Positions 15,503-23,004 of a stretch of 24,947 bases of DNA are shown here, piece by piece. The stretch comes from CAYJAD01 sp964368075 (GTDB lineage: Bacteria > Desulfobacterota > Desulfovibrionia > Desulfovibrionales > Desulfovibrionaceae): NCBI GenBank assembly GCA_964368075.1, contig CAYJAD010000035.1, positions 1 to 24,947 of the forward strand, written 5' to 3'. The notes beneath the pieces were generated by a model. The model was not told where the DNA came from. It searched no databases and saw only the letters and a list, made by a program, of their open reading frames with translations. Position 1 is the stretch's first letter. Every line of letters starts with the position of its first letter. A program made the position numbers and the translations under genes.

Positions 15503-16780
15503 ATGATAGCAGTACAGCCTGCCTTGCGTATTCTGGTGGTGCTTCCCTTTTATGGTGGCTCCTTGCCCATTGGGCATTATTGCGTAGATGCTTTGCGTCA
15601 TTTGGGGCATACAGTAGAAGTGTTTGATGCTCCCTTGTTTCATACAGCCTTTACAGCCTTAAAAAATTTACGTGTAACATCTGAGCGCTTGGGGCAGTTG
15701 GAAGGGGCGTTCTTACAAAATGTTTCTCAAGCTATTATGGCTCAAGTGGAAAGCTTTGAACCAGACATGGTGCTTGCACTGGCTCAAGCACCCATGAGCC
15801 GCCAGCTTTTACGACGTTTGGAACGCATGCAAATACCCACAGCCATGTGGTTTGTGGAAGACTATACCCTCTTCACCTATTGGCGAGCCTTTGCTCCCCT
15901 ATATTCTGTATTTGCTGTTATTCAAAAAGCACCTTTTTTAGAAAAATTGGCAGAAGTTGGACAAAATAATGCCTTATATCTTCCCATGGCTGCTTTACCA
16001 AGTTTTCATACACCGCAAAAGCTTACAGCTTTGGAACAACGAAATTTTAGCGCCGATGTAGCTTTTTTGGGGGCAGGCTACCCCAATAGGCGCGCGGCTT
16101 TTCGCCCCTTGGTAGGGTATAAGAATTTTAAAATTTGGGGCACAGAATGGGATGGCGACACAACGCTTTGTAAGTATGTGCAGCAAAATGGTGCACGCAT
16201 AAGCGCTGAAGATAGTGTTAAAATTTATCAGTCTACAAAGATAAATATTAATTTGCATTCCAGTATTGAAAAAACTACTACTATAACTCAAGGCGATTTT
16301 GTTAATCCGCGTACTTTTGAACTGGCGGCTCTAGGCGCCTTTCAAGTGGTAGATAAGCGCTCGCTCATGGAAGAACTTTTTGAAGACGATATGCTGGCAA
16401 CTTTTACTTCTTTAGAAGAAATGTACGCGCATATTGAATACTACTTACAGCGTTCTGACGAACGTGAGCGCATGAGCCAAAAAGCTCAAGCTCATGTGCT
16501 TGCAAAGCATAGTTATGAACAGCGCATGAAAACGTTGCTTAACTATGTACAAGAAAAATGTGGACCATGGAAAAAAAGAACGTATAGCCATTTTCCGCAA
16601 GGTGTGACGGAAACACTACAAGGACAGTTAGGAAGCTTGATGGAAAGCTTACAATTACCTTCTGATGCATCTTTTGAAGATGTGGTTCTTCGCATTCGTC
16701 AGCGAAGCGGTACTTTAGACGCGTTGGAAACCACAGTGCTTTTTTTAGATGAATGGCAAAAGCAATACGGGAAAAAATAA
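15503..16780 (+). CDS. CgeB-family (DUF3880) glycosyltransferase
   Basis: A 425-residue cytoplasmic GT-B type protein. The N-terminal half starts RILVVLPFYGGSLPIGHYC, with MWFVEDYTLFTYW near 110-122. The second half has FLGAGYPNRRAAF, IWGTEWDGD and KININLHSSIEK, then VNPRTFELAALGAFQVVDKR, which together define the CgeB/glycosyl transferase 1-2 family. The last 80 residues (after LNYVQEK) are an added helical tail. GGAGA lies about nine bases before the ATG. It is the second gene of a pair with a GT9 enzyme, so both probably build the same surface or flagellar glycan; this is inference from context. A terminator overlaps its stop codon. Confidence 0.87.
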   Translation: MIAVQPALRILVVLPFYGGSLPIGHYCVDALRHLGHTVEVFDAPLFHTAFTALKNLRVTSERLGQLEGAFLQNVSQAIMAQVESFEPDMVLALAQAPMSRQLLRRLERMQIPTAMWFVEDYTLFTYWRAFAPLYSVFAVIQKAPFLEKLAEVGQNNALYLPMAALPSFHTPQKLTALEQRNFSADVAFLGAGYPNRRAAFRPLVGYKNFKIWGTEWDGDTTLCKYVQQNGARISAEDSVKIYQSTKININLHSSIEKTTTITQGDFVNPRTFELAALGAFQVVDKRSLMEELFEDDMLATFTSLEEMYAHIEYYLQRSDERERMSQKAQAHVLAKHSYEQRMKTLLNYVQEKCGPWKKRTYSHFPQGVTETLQGQLGSLMESLQLPSDASFEDVVLRIRQRSGTLDALETTVLFLDEWQKQYGKK

Positions 16781-16802
16781 CGCAAAGCGCTGTGTATTTT
16801 TT
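16772..16802 (+). terminator. Probable intrinsic terminator of the glycosyltransferase pair
   Basis: A6-T-A before and A-T6 after a small hairpin (ACGC against GTGT with one wobble pair) form an AT-closed stem with one bulged base, overlapping the stop codon at 16778-16780. The GC core is weak, so termination strength is uncertain. Confidence 0.4.
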
Positions 16803-16817
16803 AGCATGAAATATTGA

Positions 16818-16880
16818 GGGGGAAAGGGGAAATTTCCCCTAAAGGGACAAGTGCCAAAACCCAAAAGTTCCCTTTCCCCC
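16818..16880. repeat. G-rich nested inverted repeat
   Basis: GGGGGAAAGGGGAA (16818-16831) and TTCCCTTTCCCCC (16868-16880) are inverted copies differing by one extra G. An inner palindrome GGGGAAATTTCCCC (16826-16839) offers a competing fold. It lies between two convergent genes and is much richer in G/C than its surroundings, like the palindrome at 13821-13855, with which it shares the CCCTTTCC edge. Confidence 0.6.
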
Positions 16881-16907
16881 AAAAAACGCTTTACTTGTAG
16901 AGTAAAG
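16881..16907 (-). terminator. Intrinsic terminator of the 329-residue membrane protein gene
   Basis: On the minus strand CTTTACT (16907-16901) pairs with AGTAAAG (16895-16889) over a 5-base loop, then CG and six T residues (16886-16881). It begins about 40 bases after the stop codon at 16946. Confidence 0.65.
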
Positions 16908-16945
16908 ACCTTTACACGCTTAATTTTAGACTTTGAGCAGTTTTT

Positions 16946-17935
16946 TTATAATGCTTGATATAAAGGAACAATACTACAAGTGCCTAAAATGAAGGCAAGA
17001 ATTAATGTTGCTTTATGCCTGAGAGGATGAGCGCTTTTGATGGCTATAGCCCATAAAATACCGGGTATAAGCCAAAGCAAAACAAAGGCCACCGAGCGTA
17101 TAAATTCAGGGTTTTGTAAGTAGTTTTCTTGCTGTAGTAGAGTTATCCATTGCACACCTGTAAGTGCCAAAAGAATAAGCCAAAATACAAGCCACGCATT
17201 ACGAGCCCATACAGCGCACCAAGGTAACATTTGTGCGTAATAATCTCTGCCAAAATCATCTTTATTACGACGAAGTATAAGCCAAACACAGGCAAAACCA
17301 CCGGCTAAAGCAAAGCTTAATGGGGGAATGTAAGGTAAGATACTCCAAAAATTAGCATCAAAACTAGGCATGAAAAAGGCATTAAGAGTCAAAGGGTGGG
17401 CTATGCCAAGGGTTAAGGCTTCATCTGCTTGCAAAATGCAAAGGGTGCTGTAAAAGGCCATGGCGTACCAACACGCAGCAAATATAGCATGTGATTGTAG
17501 TAAAATACGATTGTTCTTCCAAGCCGACCAACGTGCATAAAAAATACTTAATAAAATACTGGCCGCCAACAAAAGCCCCACACCGTATACATGCGCTTGT
17601 AGGTACGCAGAGGCTTTGATGGGTTCCCATAGGCCTAAATAGTTTATGGGTTGGCCGTCTACGGCAACTTGCGCTATGAGAGCCAAAAGCGGAGGGCTTA
17701 CACGTAACCAAAGGGGATAAAGACTGGCTAAGGTAATAGTCCAGCCCAGAAAAAGAGCCAGTAATGTGATTTGTTTTGCACACTTTGCATAAGCTGACCT
17801 TTGGCGTATGAGTGAAAGAGTTTGTCCGCTAATACTTATGATAGGCAAAGCCATAATGACTAGAAAAAATAATGAGCATAAAACAATAAGTGTTAGTTCG
17901 GCTATAGGTTGCCAAGGGATAGTAGTAAAATCCAT
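16946..17935 (-). CDS. Polytopic inner-membrane protein of unknown function
   Basis: This 329-residue protein is strongly hydrophobic, with about eight or nine membrane spans separated by short loops; I do not recognise its family. Visible features are an opening span (LTLIVLCSLFFLVIMALPII), a histidine in the third or fourth span region (YLQAHVYGVG), several tryptophans at span ends, and a basic loop (RRNKDDFGRDYYAQ). Start chosen from AGGAG eight bases upstream of the ATG. It stands alone on the minus strand, divergent from the CpoB-like gene and convergent with the glycosyltransferase pair. Hydrophobic quinone- or haem-handling proteins can look like this, but no ligand motif is clear, so no function is offered. 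Confidence 0.75.
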   Translation of the reverse strand: MDFTTIPWQPIAELTLIVLCSLFFLVIMALPIISISGQTLSLIRQRSAYAKCAKQITLLALFLGWTITLASLYPLWLRVSPPLLALIAQVAVDGQPINYLGLWEPIKASAYLQAHVYGVGLLLAASILLSIFYARWSAWKNNRILLQSHAIFAACWYAMAFYSTLCILQADEALTLGIAHPLTLNAFFMPSFDANFWSILPYIPPLSFALAGGFACVWLILRRNKDDFGRDYYAQMLPWCAVWARNAWLVFWLILLALTGVQWITLLQQENYLQNPEFIRSVAFVLLWLIPGILWAIAIKSAHPLRHKATLILAFILGTCSIVPLYQAL

Positions 17936-17950
17936 GAATGCTTTCTCCTT

Positions 17951-17965
17951 GTGTTGTGTTGTGTT
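17951..17965. repeat. Three tandem GTGTT units beside the Shine-Dalgarno
   Basis: Three perfect 5-base units lie immediately upstream (in the sense of transcription) of AAGGAG for the membrane protein gene at 16946-17935. A change in copy number would alter the leader but not the reading frame. Confidence 0.5.
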
Positions 17966-18064
17966 TGTGCCTTAATTTGGTCTTAAGCGCAAGATGTCTT
18001 GATAAGTATTGTAAAATACGGTATTGAGAGGAAATATTATGGAGGCAAGAAAGGAGTGCAGCGT

Positions 18065-19159
18065 ATGGAAAAATTAGAACAAAATAAAGATAATTACGGT
18101 ATGAGTATAAAAAATTTGACTTTTTTACTTTTAGTAGGCCTACTTTCTGTAGGGTGTGGCTCAAAAAAAGTTGATGTTCAAGATCAAGGCCAAGTTGCCA
18201 CGCAAGAAGTAGGGCAACGTGTTTCAGAATTGGAAGGACGTATGCTTGCTTTGAGCTTGCAAGTGCAATCTAATCAAGAGCGTGTGTATGAAGTACGCAA
18301 TCGCGCCGGTAAAAAAACAGGTATGACGGCACATCCAACTTTGGCTATGGGCACAACACAACCTCCTGCTCCGAATTTGGCTCCTTCAAACCCTGCAAAA
18401 AATACTCGCGCTGTAGCTCCTAAAAAGGCCATGACACATGTGCCTGTACCACAGCCTGTAAATAAACCAACTACAGCGCCTTTGGGACAACCTGCTTCAA
18501 GACCTATTACGCCTCAGGTGAATTCGCCTCAGGGGCCAGGATACTCTTTACCGCCAGAAACAGCTATGTATTTACCCGGTGATGCAGCTATATCAAAGAA
18601 AACCGGTGTAGTAGGTGCTCCACAAATGCCGCCAGCGGGTACACCTAGCTTGCCCCCATCTGCACCTTTATTACCTCCAACTACCTCAGGGGCTCCTGCC
18701 AATAATACCGGTGTTCTTATTGCTCATGCTTCCATGCCTGCGGCACAGCCGTATACTCCGCCTGCGGCACCTCAACTTTCTACAAAGTCAACACCCGGTG
18801 AGCAAGCTGCTTATAAACAAGCTTTAGATTTAGTTATGCGCGGGCAAGTACAAGCAGGGCGTGAAGGTTTACAAAGTTTTTTACAAAACCATCCACAAAG
18901 CAAGTTAGCCCCCAATGCATATTATTGGGTAGGTGAAAGTTATTACTCTCAAGGTAATTATAATGATGCATTATTGGCTTTTCGTCAGGTAACAACAAAT
19001 TATCCTAAGCATCATAAAACATCTGATGCTTTGTTAAAGGCCGGCATGACATACCAACGTTTAGGCGATGCAGAAAATGCCAAGGCACAATATGACACCT
19101 TGATGACGAACTTTCCTCGCACCAATGCGGCTAAAATTGCAAAAAGTAAAAGGCTCTAA
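18065..19159 (+). CDS. CpoB/YbgF-like TPR lipoprotein
   Basis: CpoB proteins act in the periplasm with the Tol-Pal system and link peptidoglycan synthesis to outer-membrane constriction. This 364-residue protein has a lipobox LLSVGC with the cysteine at residue 31, a short coiled coil (about 50-80), a long proline/alanine-rich linker (about 95-245) and a C-terminal TPR domain (about 255-364). The TPR domain contains AYYWVGESYYSQGNYNDALL and NYPKHHKTSDALLKAG, typical of YbgF. AAGGAG upstream favours the start at 18065. A second ATG at 18101 would give a more standard 18-residue signal peptide but has no Shine-Dalgarno. The tol-pal genes are not nearby. Its stop overlaps the dprA start by one base. 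Confidence 0.85.
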   Translation: MEKLEQNKDNYGMSIKNLTFLLLVGLLSVGCGSKKVDVQDQGQVATQEVGQRVSELEGRMLALSLQVQSNQERVYEVRNRAGKKTGMTAHPTLAMGTTQPPAPNLAPSNPAKNTRAVAPKKAMTHVPVPQPVNKPTTAPLGQPASRPITPQVNSPQGPGYSLPPETAMYLPGDAAISKKTGVVGAPQMPPAGTPSLPPSAPLLPPTTSGAPANNTGVLIAHASMPAAQPYTPPAAPQLSTKSTPGEQAAYKQALDLVMRGQVQAGREGLQSFLQNHPQSKLAPNAYYWVGESYYSQGNYNDALLAFRQVTTNYPKHHKTSDALLKAGMTYQRLGDAENAKAQYDTLMTNFPRTNAAKIAKSKRL

Positions 19160-20481
19160 TGGCTGAAAGACCTTGGGATGTGTTATCTGAAGCTGATAAA
19201 GCAGAATTTTGGGCTTTATTGGCTTTAAAATATACGCCCGGTATAGGGCCTCGCACCATAGTGCGATTGTTAAAGTATTTTGGCTCGGCTTTTTCTGCCC
19301 TTGAGCAAAAAAATGATTGGGTCTTAGCAAAGGTGAGCGCAGATAAAGCGCGCCTTGTGGCTTCTGAAGTTTGGCGTAGCTTGGCATTGATCGAATGGAA
19401 AAATGCTCAGCTATGCCATTCTCGTATTTTGCTCTGGTCGCATGACCTGTACCCACACACATTACGCTCTTTGGTCGATGCCCCCGCAATTTTATACTGC
19501 CGGGGAGATATTTCTTTACTCTCAGCACCCTGTGTTGCCATTGTGGGGTCACGTAAATGTAGTAGTGAGGGGGTAAAGGTAGCCGGAGATATTGCACGCA
19601 ACTTATCTAAAGCTGGCATAAGCATAGTGTCCGGCATGGCTCAAGGTATTGATAGAGTAGCGCACTTAGCGGCACTAGATCAGGTAGGCAAGAGTGTTGG
19701 GGTGCTCGGCACAGGCATTGATGTGGTCTATCCTCAGCATAATAGAGATATTTATGAAAAACTCGGGGAGCAGGGGCTTTTGCTTTCAGAATTTGCACCT
19801 AAAACTGAGCCCATAGCGACGAATTTTCCCATTCGTAATAGACTTGTTAGTGGGCTTTGTCTTGGCGTTTTAGTTGTGGAAGGCACATTGCATAGTGGAA
19901 GTTTAATTACAGCACGTCTTGCTTTAGAACAAAATAGAGAGGTGTACGCCATACCTGGGGCAACCACCGCAGATATTTCGCGTGGTTGCCAAGAACTTAT
20001 TCGTCAAGGAGCTAAAGCTGTTTTTAACAGCGAAGATATCCTTTATGACTTAGCAACATTACTTCAAGAATTTCCTCAAAAAACAGATGTATGCCCGCTT
20101 GCCGTGCAAAAGCAAACAGATTTTAAAAAAGATGCCTTAGAAAATTCTGCATCATTCCTCAAAAAAAATCAAAAAATAACTATTGAAAATAAAAAAAATA
20201 CCGATATAACTTATGAGAACGATTGCGTTGCTGTGCAAGATAAGAATATTGAAGAATTTTTTTTAGAAGAACTTTCTCTAGAAGAGCAGGGGCAGGTGCA
20301 AAAAATTCTTACTTTGTTACATAGCAAGGGAGAGTGTCATATAGATACTCTTTGCCAAGAGCTTAATTTACCAGTAGCTCAGGTAACGACTTTACTTATT
20401 GAGATGGAACTAGCACGTTTGGTAAAGAAAATTCCTGGTGCTCGTTACACGGCTTTGTGTGCTCACGTTATAACATCTTGA
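19159..20481 (+). CDS. dprA: DNA-processing protein DprA
   Basis: DprA protects incoming single-stranded DNA and loads RecA during transformation; it is also widespread in bacteria not known to be competent. The 440-residue protein has an N-terminal helical/HhH segment (LKYTPGIGPRTIVRLLKYFG at 23-42) and a Rossmann-like core with GSRKCSSEG (130-138), SGMAQGIDRVAH (158-169), PIRNR (224-228) and VEGTLHSGSLITA (240-252). A C-terminal winged helix follows (about 375-435). A lysine- and asparagine-rich linker of about 65 residues (305-370) separates core and winged helix and is coded by unusually A-rich DNA. It is translated in overlap with the CpoB-like gene (TAATG). Confidence 0.95.
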   Translation: MAERPWDVLSEADKAEFWALLALKYTPGIGPRTIVRLLKYFGSAFSALEQKNDWVLAKVSADKARLVASEVWRSLALIEWKNAQLCHSRILLWSHDLYPHTLRSLVDAPAILYCRGDISLLSAPCVAIVGSRKCSSEGVKVAGDIARNLSKAGISIVSGMAQGIDRVAHLAALDQVGKSVGVLGTGIDVVYPQHNRDIYEKLGEQGLLLSEFAPKTEPIATNFPIRNRLVSGLCLGVLVVEGTLHSGSLITARLALEQNREVYAIPGATTADISRGCQELIRQGAKAVFNSEDILYDLATLLQEFPQKTDVCPLAVQKQTDFKKDALENSASFLKKNQKITIENKKNTDITYENDCVAVQDKNIEEFFLEELSLEEQGQVQKILTLLHSKGECHIDTLCQELNLPVAQVTTLLIEMELARLVKKIPGARYTALCAHVITS

Positions 20482-20857
20482 AAAAATATTTATGCTAGGT
20501 GATTTTAATTTTTTTAAAGTGTTAATTATTATGTATTGAAATATTAAAATTTTTTTCGTTTTTTTTTATAAAAATTTGCTGGATGTTTACTTTTAATTAT
20601 GCTAGGTAGTGCTTTGTTGTAGTCTTGGTATTGCTCGTTGTTTGTTTGCTTAGCATTGAAAAAAATGGGTAGAGTTTGTCGCATATCAAGCGTTGAATAA
20701 TAGCGAGTATTTGTTTGCTCTTTGGTTCACTTGGTTTGAAAGTGCTTTTTAAATAAAGTACTTGTGAGTGTTTTTGGGTTTTACTAATTTTTTAAAACTT
20801 TAAAAAACATCTCTTAACAAATTATTATGGGCTAACATTTCAAAAAAGATTAGTTTT
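20482..20857. other. AT-rich intergenic region before the signalling cluster
   Basis: This 376-base stretch has no supported gene. It contains two direct copies of TATGCTAGGT (20491-20500 and 20598-20607), a hairpin AAGTGCTTT/AAAGTACTT (about 20740-20763) and long T and A tracts. No clean terminator for dprA and no strong sigma70 promoter could be picked out, although transcription of the next gene must start here or upstream. Confidence 0.45.
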
Positions 20858-21166
20858 ATGCAAGAGATTCAGATTGAACAGGCTCAGCCTGGAATGATTT
20901 TAGGGTGTAGACTTCGCAATGCCGGCGGTGATGTTATTGCAGAAGCAGGTGTGGCTATAACAGCGAAAACTATTTCTCAGTGTCAGTCATTGGGTATTTA
21001 TACTTTACATGTGTTGGGGTCTCCTGTACCGGGTGCTCCACAAAGTTATAATTCTGTAGAGCGTTTACAGAGAATTTCACATCTTTTTCGTAATCAACAG
21101 CAAAGCATATTTATGCGAACCATCGAAGCTTTTATGAAAAAACATTTCTACGATAGGGCACAATAG
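20858..21166 (+). CDS. Small conserved protein preceding an HDOD gene
   Basis: A 102-residue soluble protein of unknown function. Its first 55 residues (IEQAQPGMILGCRLRNAGGD, then VITAKT-like and LGIYTLHV segments) follow the beta-rich pattern seen at the N terminus of HD-GYP and HDOD signalling proteins: PGM, turn, G, IT, then LGI. The remaining 45 residues are helical. It could therefore be a detached partner domain for the HDOD protein encoded 15 bases downstream; this is inference. The Shine-Dalgarno is weak (AAAAAAGA). It is probably co-transcribed with the next two signalling genes and xerC. Confidence 0.75.
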   Translation: MQEIQIEQAQPGMILGCRLRNAGGDVIAEAGVAITAKTISQCQSLGIYTLHVLGSPVPGAPQSYNSVERLQRISHLFRNQQQSIFMRTIEAFMKKHFYDRAQ

Positions 21167-21181
21167 GGTTATTAGTAGGTT

Positions 21182-22033
21182 ATGAGTAATCCAGACGATT
21201 TAACGACTAATTATAAGGGACAGGTACTTGCGGCAAAAAGCATACCAACGTTGCCTATTGCTTTGCAAAAAATAACTGCGCTCATGGATGGCAACAGAAC
21301 AAACTTGACTAAAGTTGCTGAACTTATTAGTCAAGATCAGAGTATTGCCGCAAAAGTGCTTAAACTTGTGAATTCTCCTGTCTACGGTTTTCCGCGACGT
21401 ATTGTTTCTATTCATAATGCTTTAATTTTGCTCGGGGTCAATGCCGTACATGGCCTTTTGATTTCTACTGTAATTTTTGAAATAGTTTCCAAGCACATGA
21501 AGGGGCTTTGGCAGCACTCCATGGCTTGTTCTACTGCCAGTAAGGTGCTTGCTCGGCACCTTAAGGTGAAGGAAGAAGAAGAGTATATTCTTTCTGGCTT
21601 ATTACACGATTTTGGAAAGGTCATTATTAGCATACAGCTACCTGATGCCATGCGTGATATAAATCAGCTGATACAAGTTGAAGATATTACCTCCTTCGAA
21701 GCAGAAAAGCTTATTTTAGGTTTTGGGCACACCAGAGTAAATGGCTGGGTTGCACAAAGTTGGAACTTACCCACGGGTATTACAGCAGCAATGGTGCATC
21801 ATCATGAGCCCATGAAGGCTGAAAATTATAAAACCTTGGCTTCCGTTGTCCATTTGGCGGATTTTTTTGCAAGACTTTTTGAAATGGGCTCAGCCGGAGA
21901 TTGTAATGTCTCTGAAATAAATCCTTTAGTCTTGAAGCATTTGAACTTTGATCAGAATGATTTACATGAATTAGTAGATAAAATTGGTATCGAATTTCAA
22001 AAACAAGCGCAATTCCCTGTCTTTGGAAGGTAA
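21182..22033 (+). CDS. HDOD domain protein
   Basis: HDOD proteins are HD-superfamily signalling proteins found in two-component and c-di-GMP networks; their direct activity is mostly unknown. The 283-residue protein is almost entirely one HDOD domain: IPTLPIALQKI (about 21-31), ISQDQSIAAKVLKLVNSP (49-66), and the HD-like residues His112, His142-Asp143 (LLHDFGK), His183, His206-208 (HHHEP) and Asp227. The metal-site pattern is thus fully kept. It has no receiver or output domain of its own. It sits between a small conserved gene (15-base gap) and a GGDEF gene (3-base gap), so the three probably act in one pathway. The Shine-Dalgarno AGG lies close to the ATG. Confidence 0.9.
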   Translation: MSNPDDLTTNYKGQVLAAKSIPTLPIALQKITALMDGNRTNLTKVAELISQDQSIAAKVLKLVNSPVYGFPRRIVSIHNALILLGVNAVHGLLISTVIFEIVSKHMKGLWQHSMACSTASKVLARHLKVKEEEEYILSGLLHDFGKVIISIQLPDAMRDINQLIQVEDITSFEAEKLILGFGHTRVNGWVAQSWNLPTGITAAMVHHHEPMKAENYKTLASVVHLADFFARLFEMGSAGDCNVSEINPLVLKHLNFDQNDLHELVDKIGIEFQKQAQFPVFGR

Positions 22034-22036
22034 AAT

Positions 22037-22999
22037 ATGGAACCGTTTGACTTTGCTACAATTGTTGGGTGTAAACCTAGTATTTACTTGTTATCTGTAG
22101 ATTCTGAACTTTGTGATACCTTGCAAGGGCTGTGGCCTCAAGAAGAAATTCAATGGGAAATTTTTAGTAGCGGCAGAGCGCTGCTAGAAAGGCTTTTTAA
22201 TGACCCACCCCATATGCTCATTTGTGGTGAAATGAGTAATGATCTTTCTGGTCCAGAAATTATTCAGCTTGTTAAAGCAGAAAACGTGTATAGACAAGTA
22301 TGTACTGTGCTTATCATGGGTGCAGATTGCTTGCGTACAGAATTTCGTGGCAAATTAAGCGATGTGGATGATTTTATAATTCTTCCTTCTAGCGGTTCAG
22401 AAATGCGCACGCGTTTTGAGCTGGCTTTGCAGCGTTCTTCTTGTACTCTTGATGCGAATCCCTTAACACGTTTGCCTGGTAATGCTTCCATTATGCAAAT
22501 GGTGGAAAAATATATTAGAGAAAAAGCTAACTTTGCTGCGGCCTATCTTGATATTGATAACTTTAAAGCCTTTAATGATAAATATGGCTTTTCGCGCGGC
22601 GATGAAGCTCTTTTGGTAACAGCACGTTTGCTTGTGTCTACTGTTATGAACTCTTCTGCTGAATATAAATTTTTAGGACATATTGGCGGAGATGACTTTT
22701 TCTTTATTTTACCCGCTGAGATTATGGAAGAAACTTGTCAAAATCTTGTGGCTGCGTATGATGAAATTATTCCTAACTTTTATGACTCAGAAGATAGGGT
22801 TAATCAAGGAATTATATCTAAGGATAGAGTAGGGAATTTACATCGCTTTCCATTTATGAGTATTTCCATTTCTATTACTGTAAATACGGAAGCACGCTTT
22901 ACCCACTATGGTGAAGTTTCTCAAGCAGTAGGGCAAGTAAAAAAAGTATGTAAGGCCACTGATGGTTCTTGTTTTATCTTTGATAGGCGCGTCGATTAA
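22037..22999 (+). CDS. Degenerate receiver-GGDEF domain protein
   Basis: The 320-residue protein has an N-terminal receiver-like fold (about 14-132) and a GGDEF domain (about 139-315), the family that makes cyclic di-GMP from GTP. The receiver lacks the phosphorylatable aspartate (LICGEM at 61-66) and the usual lysine near the end (DFIILPSSG), so it is unlikely to be controlled by phosphorylation. The GGDEF domain keeps the NPLTRLPGN entry motif, YLDIDNFKAFND with Asp172 and Asp174, and RGDEAL. Its signature reads GGDDF (217-221), with Asp for the second acidic Glu, and there is no RxxD inhibitory site. It may be a variant cyclase or a GTP or c-di-GMP sensor. GGAAGG precedes the ATG. Confidence 0.85.
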   Translation: MEPFDFATIVGCKPSIYLLSVDSELCDTLQGLWPQEEIQWEIFSSGRALLERLFNDPPHMLICGEMSNDLSGPEIIQLVKAENVYRQVCTVLIMGADCLRTEFRGKLSDVDDFIILPSSGSEMRTRFELALQRSSCTLDANPLTRLPGNASIMQMVEKYIREKANFAAAYLDIDNFKAFNDKYGFSRGDEALLVTARLLVSTVMNSSAEYKFLGHIGGDDFFFILPAEIMEETCQNLVAAYDEIIPNFYDSEDRVNQGIISKDRVGNLHRFPFMSISISITVNTEARFTHYGEVSQAVGQVKKVCKATDGSCFIFDRRVD

Positions 23000-23004
23000 A
23001 TTTC

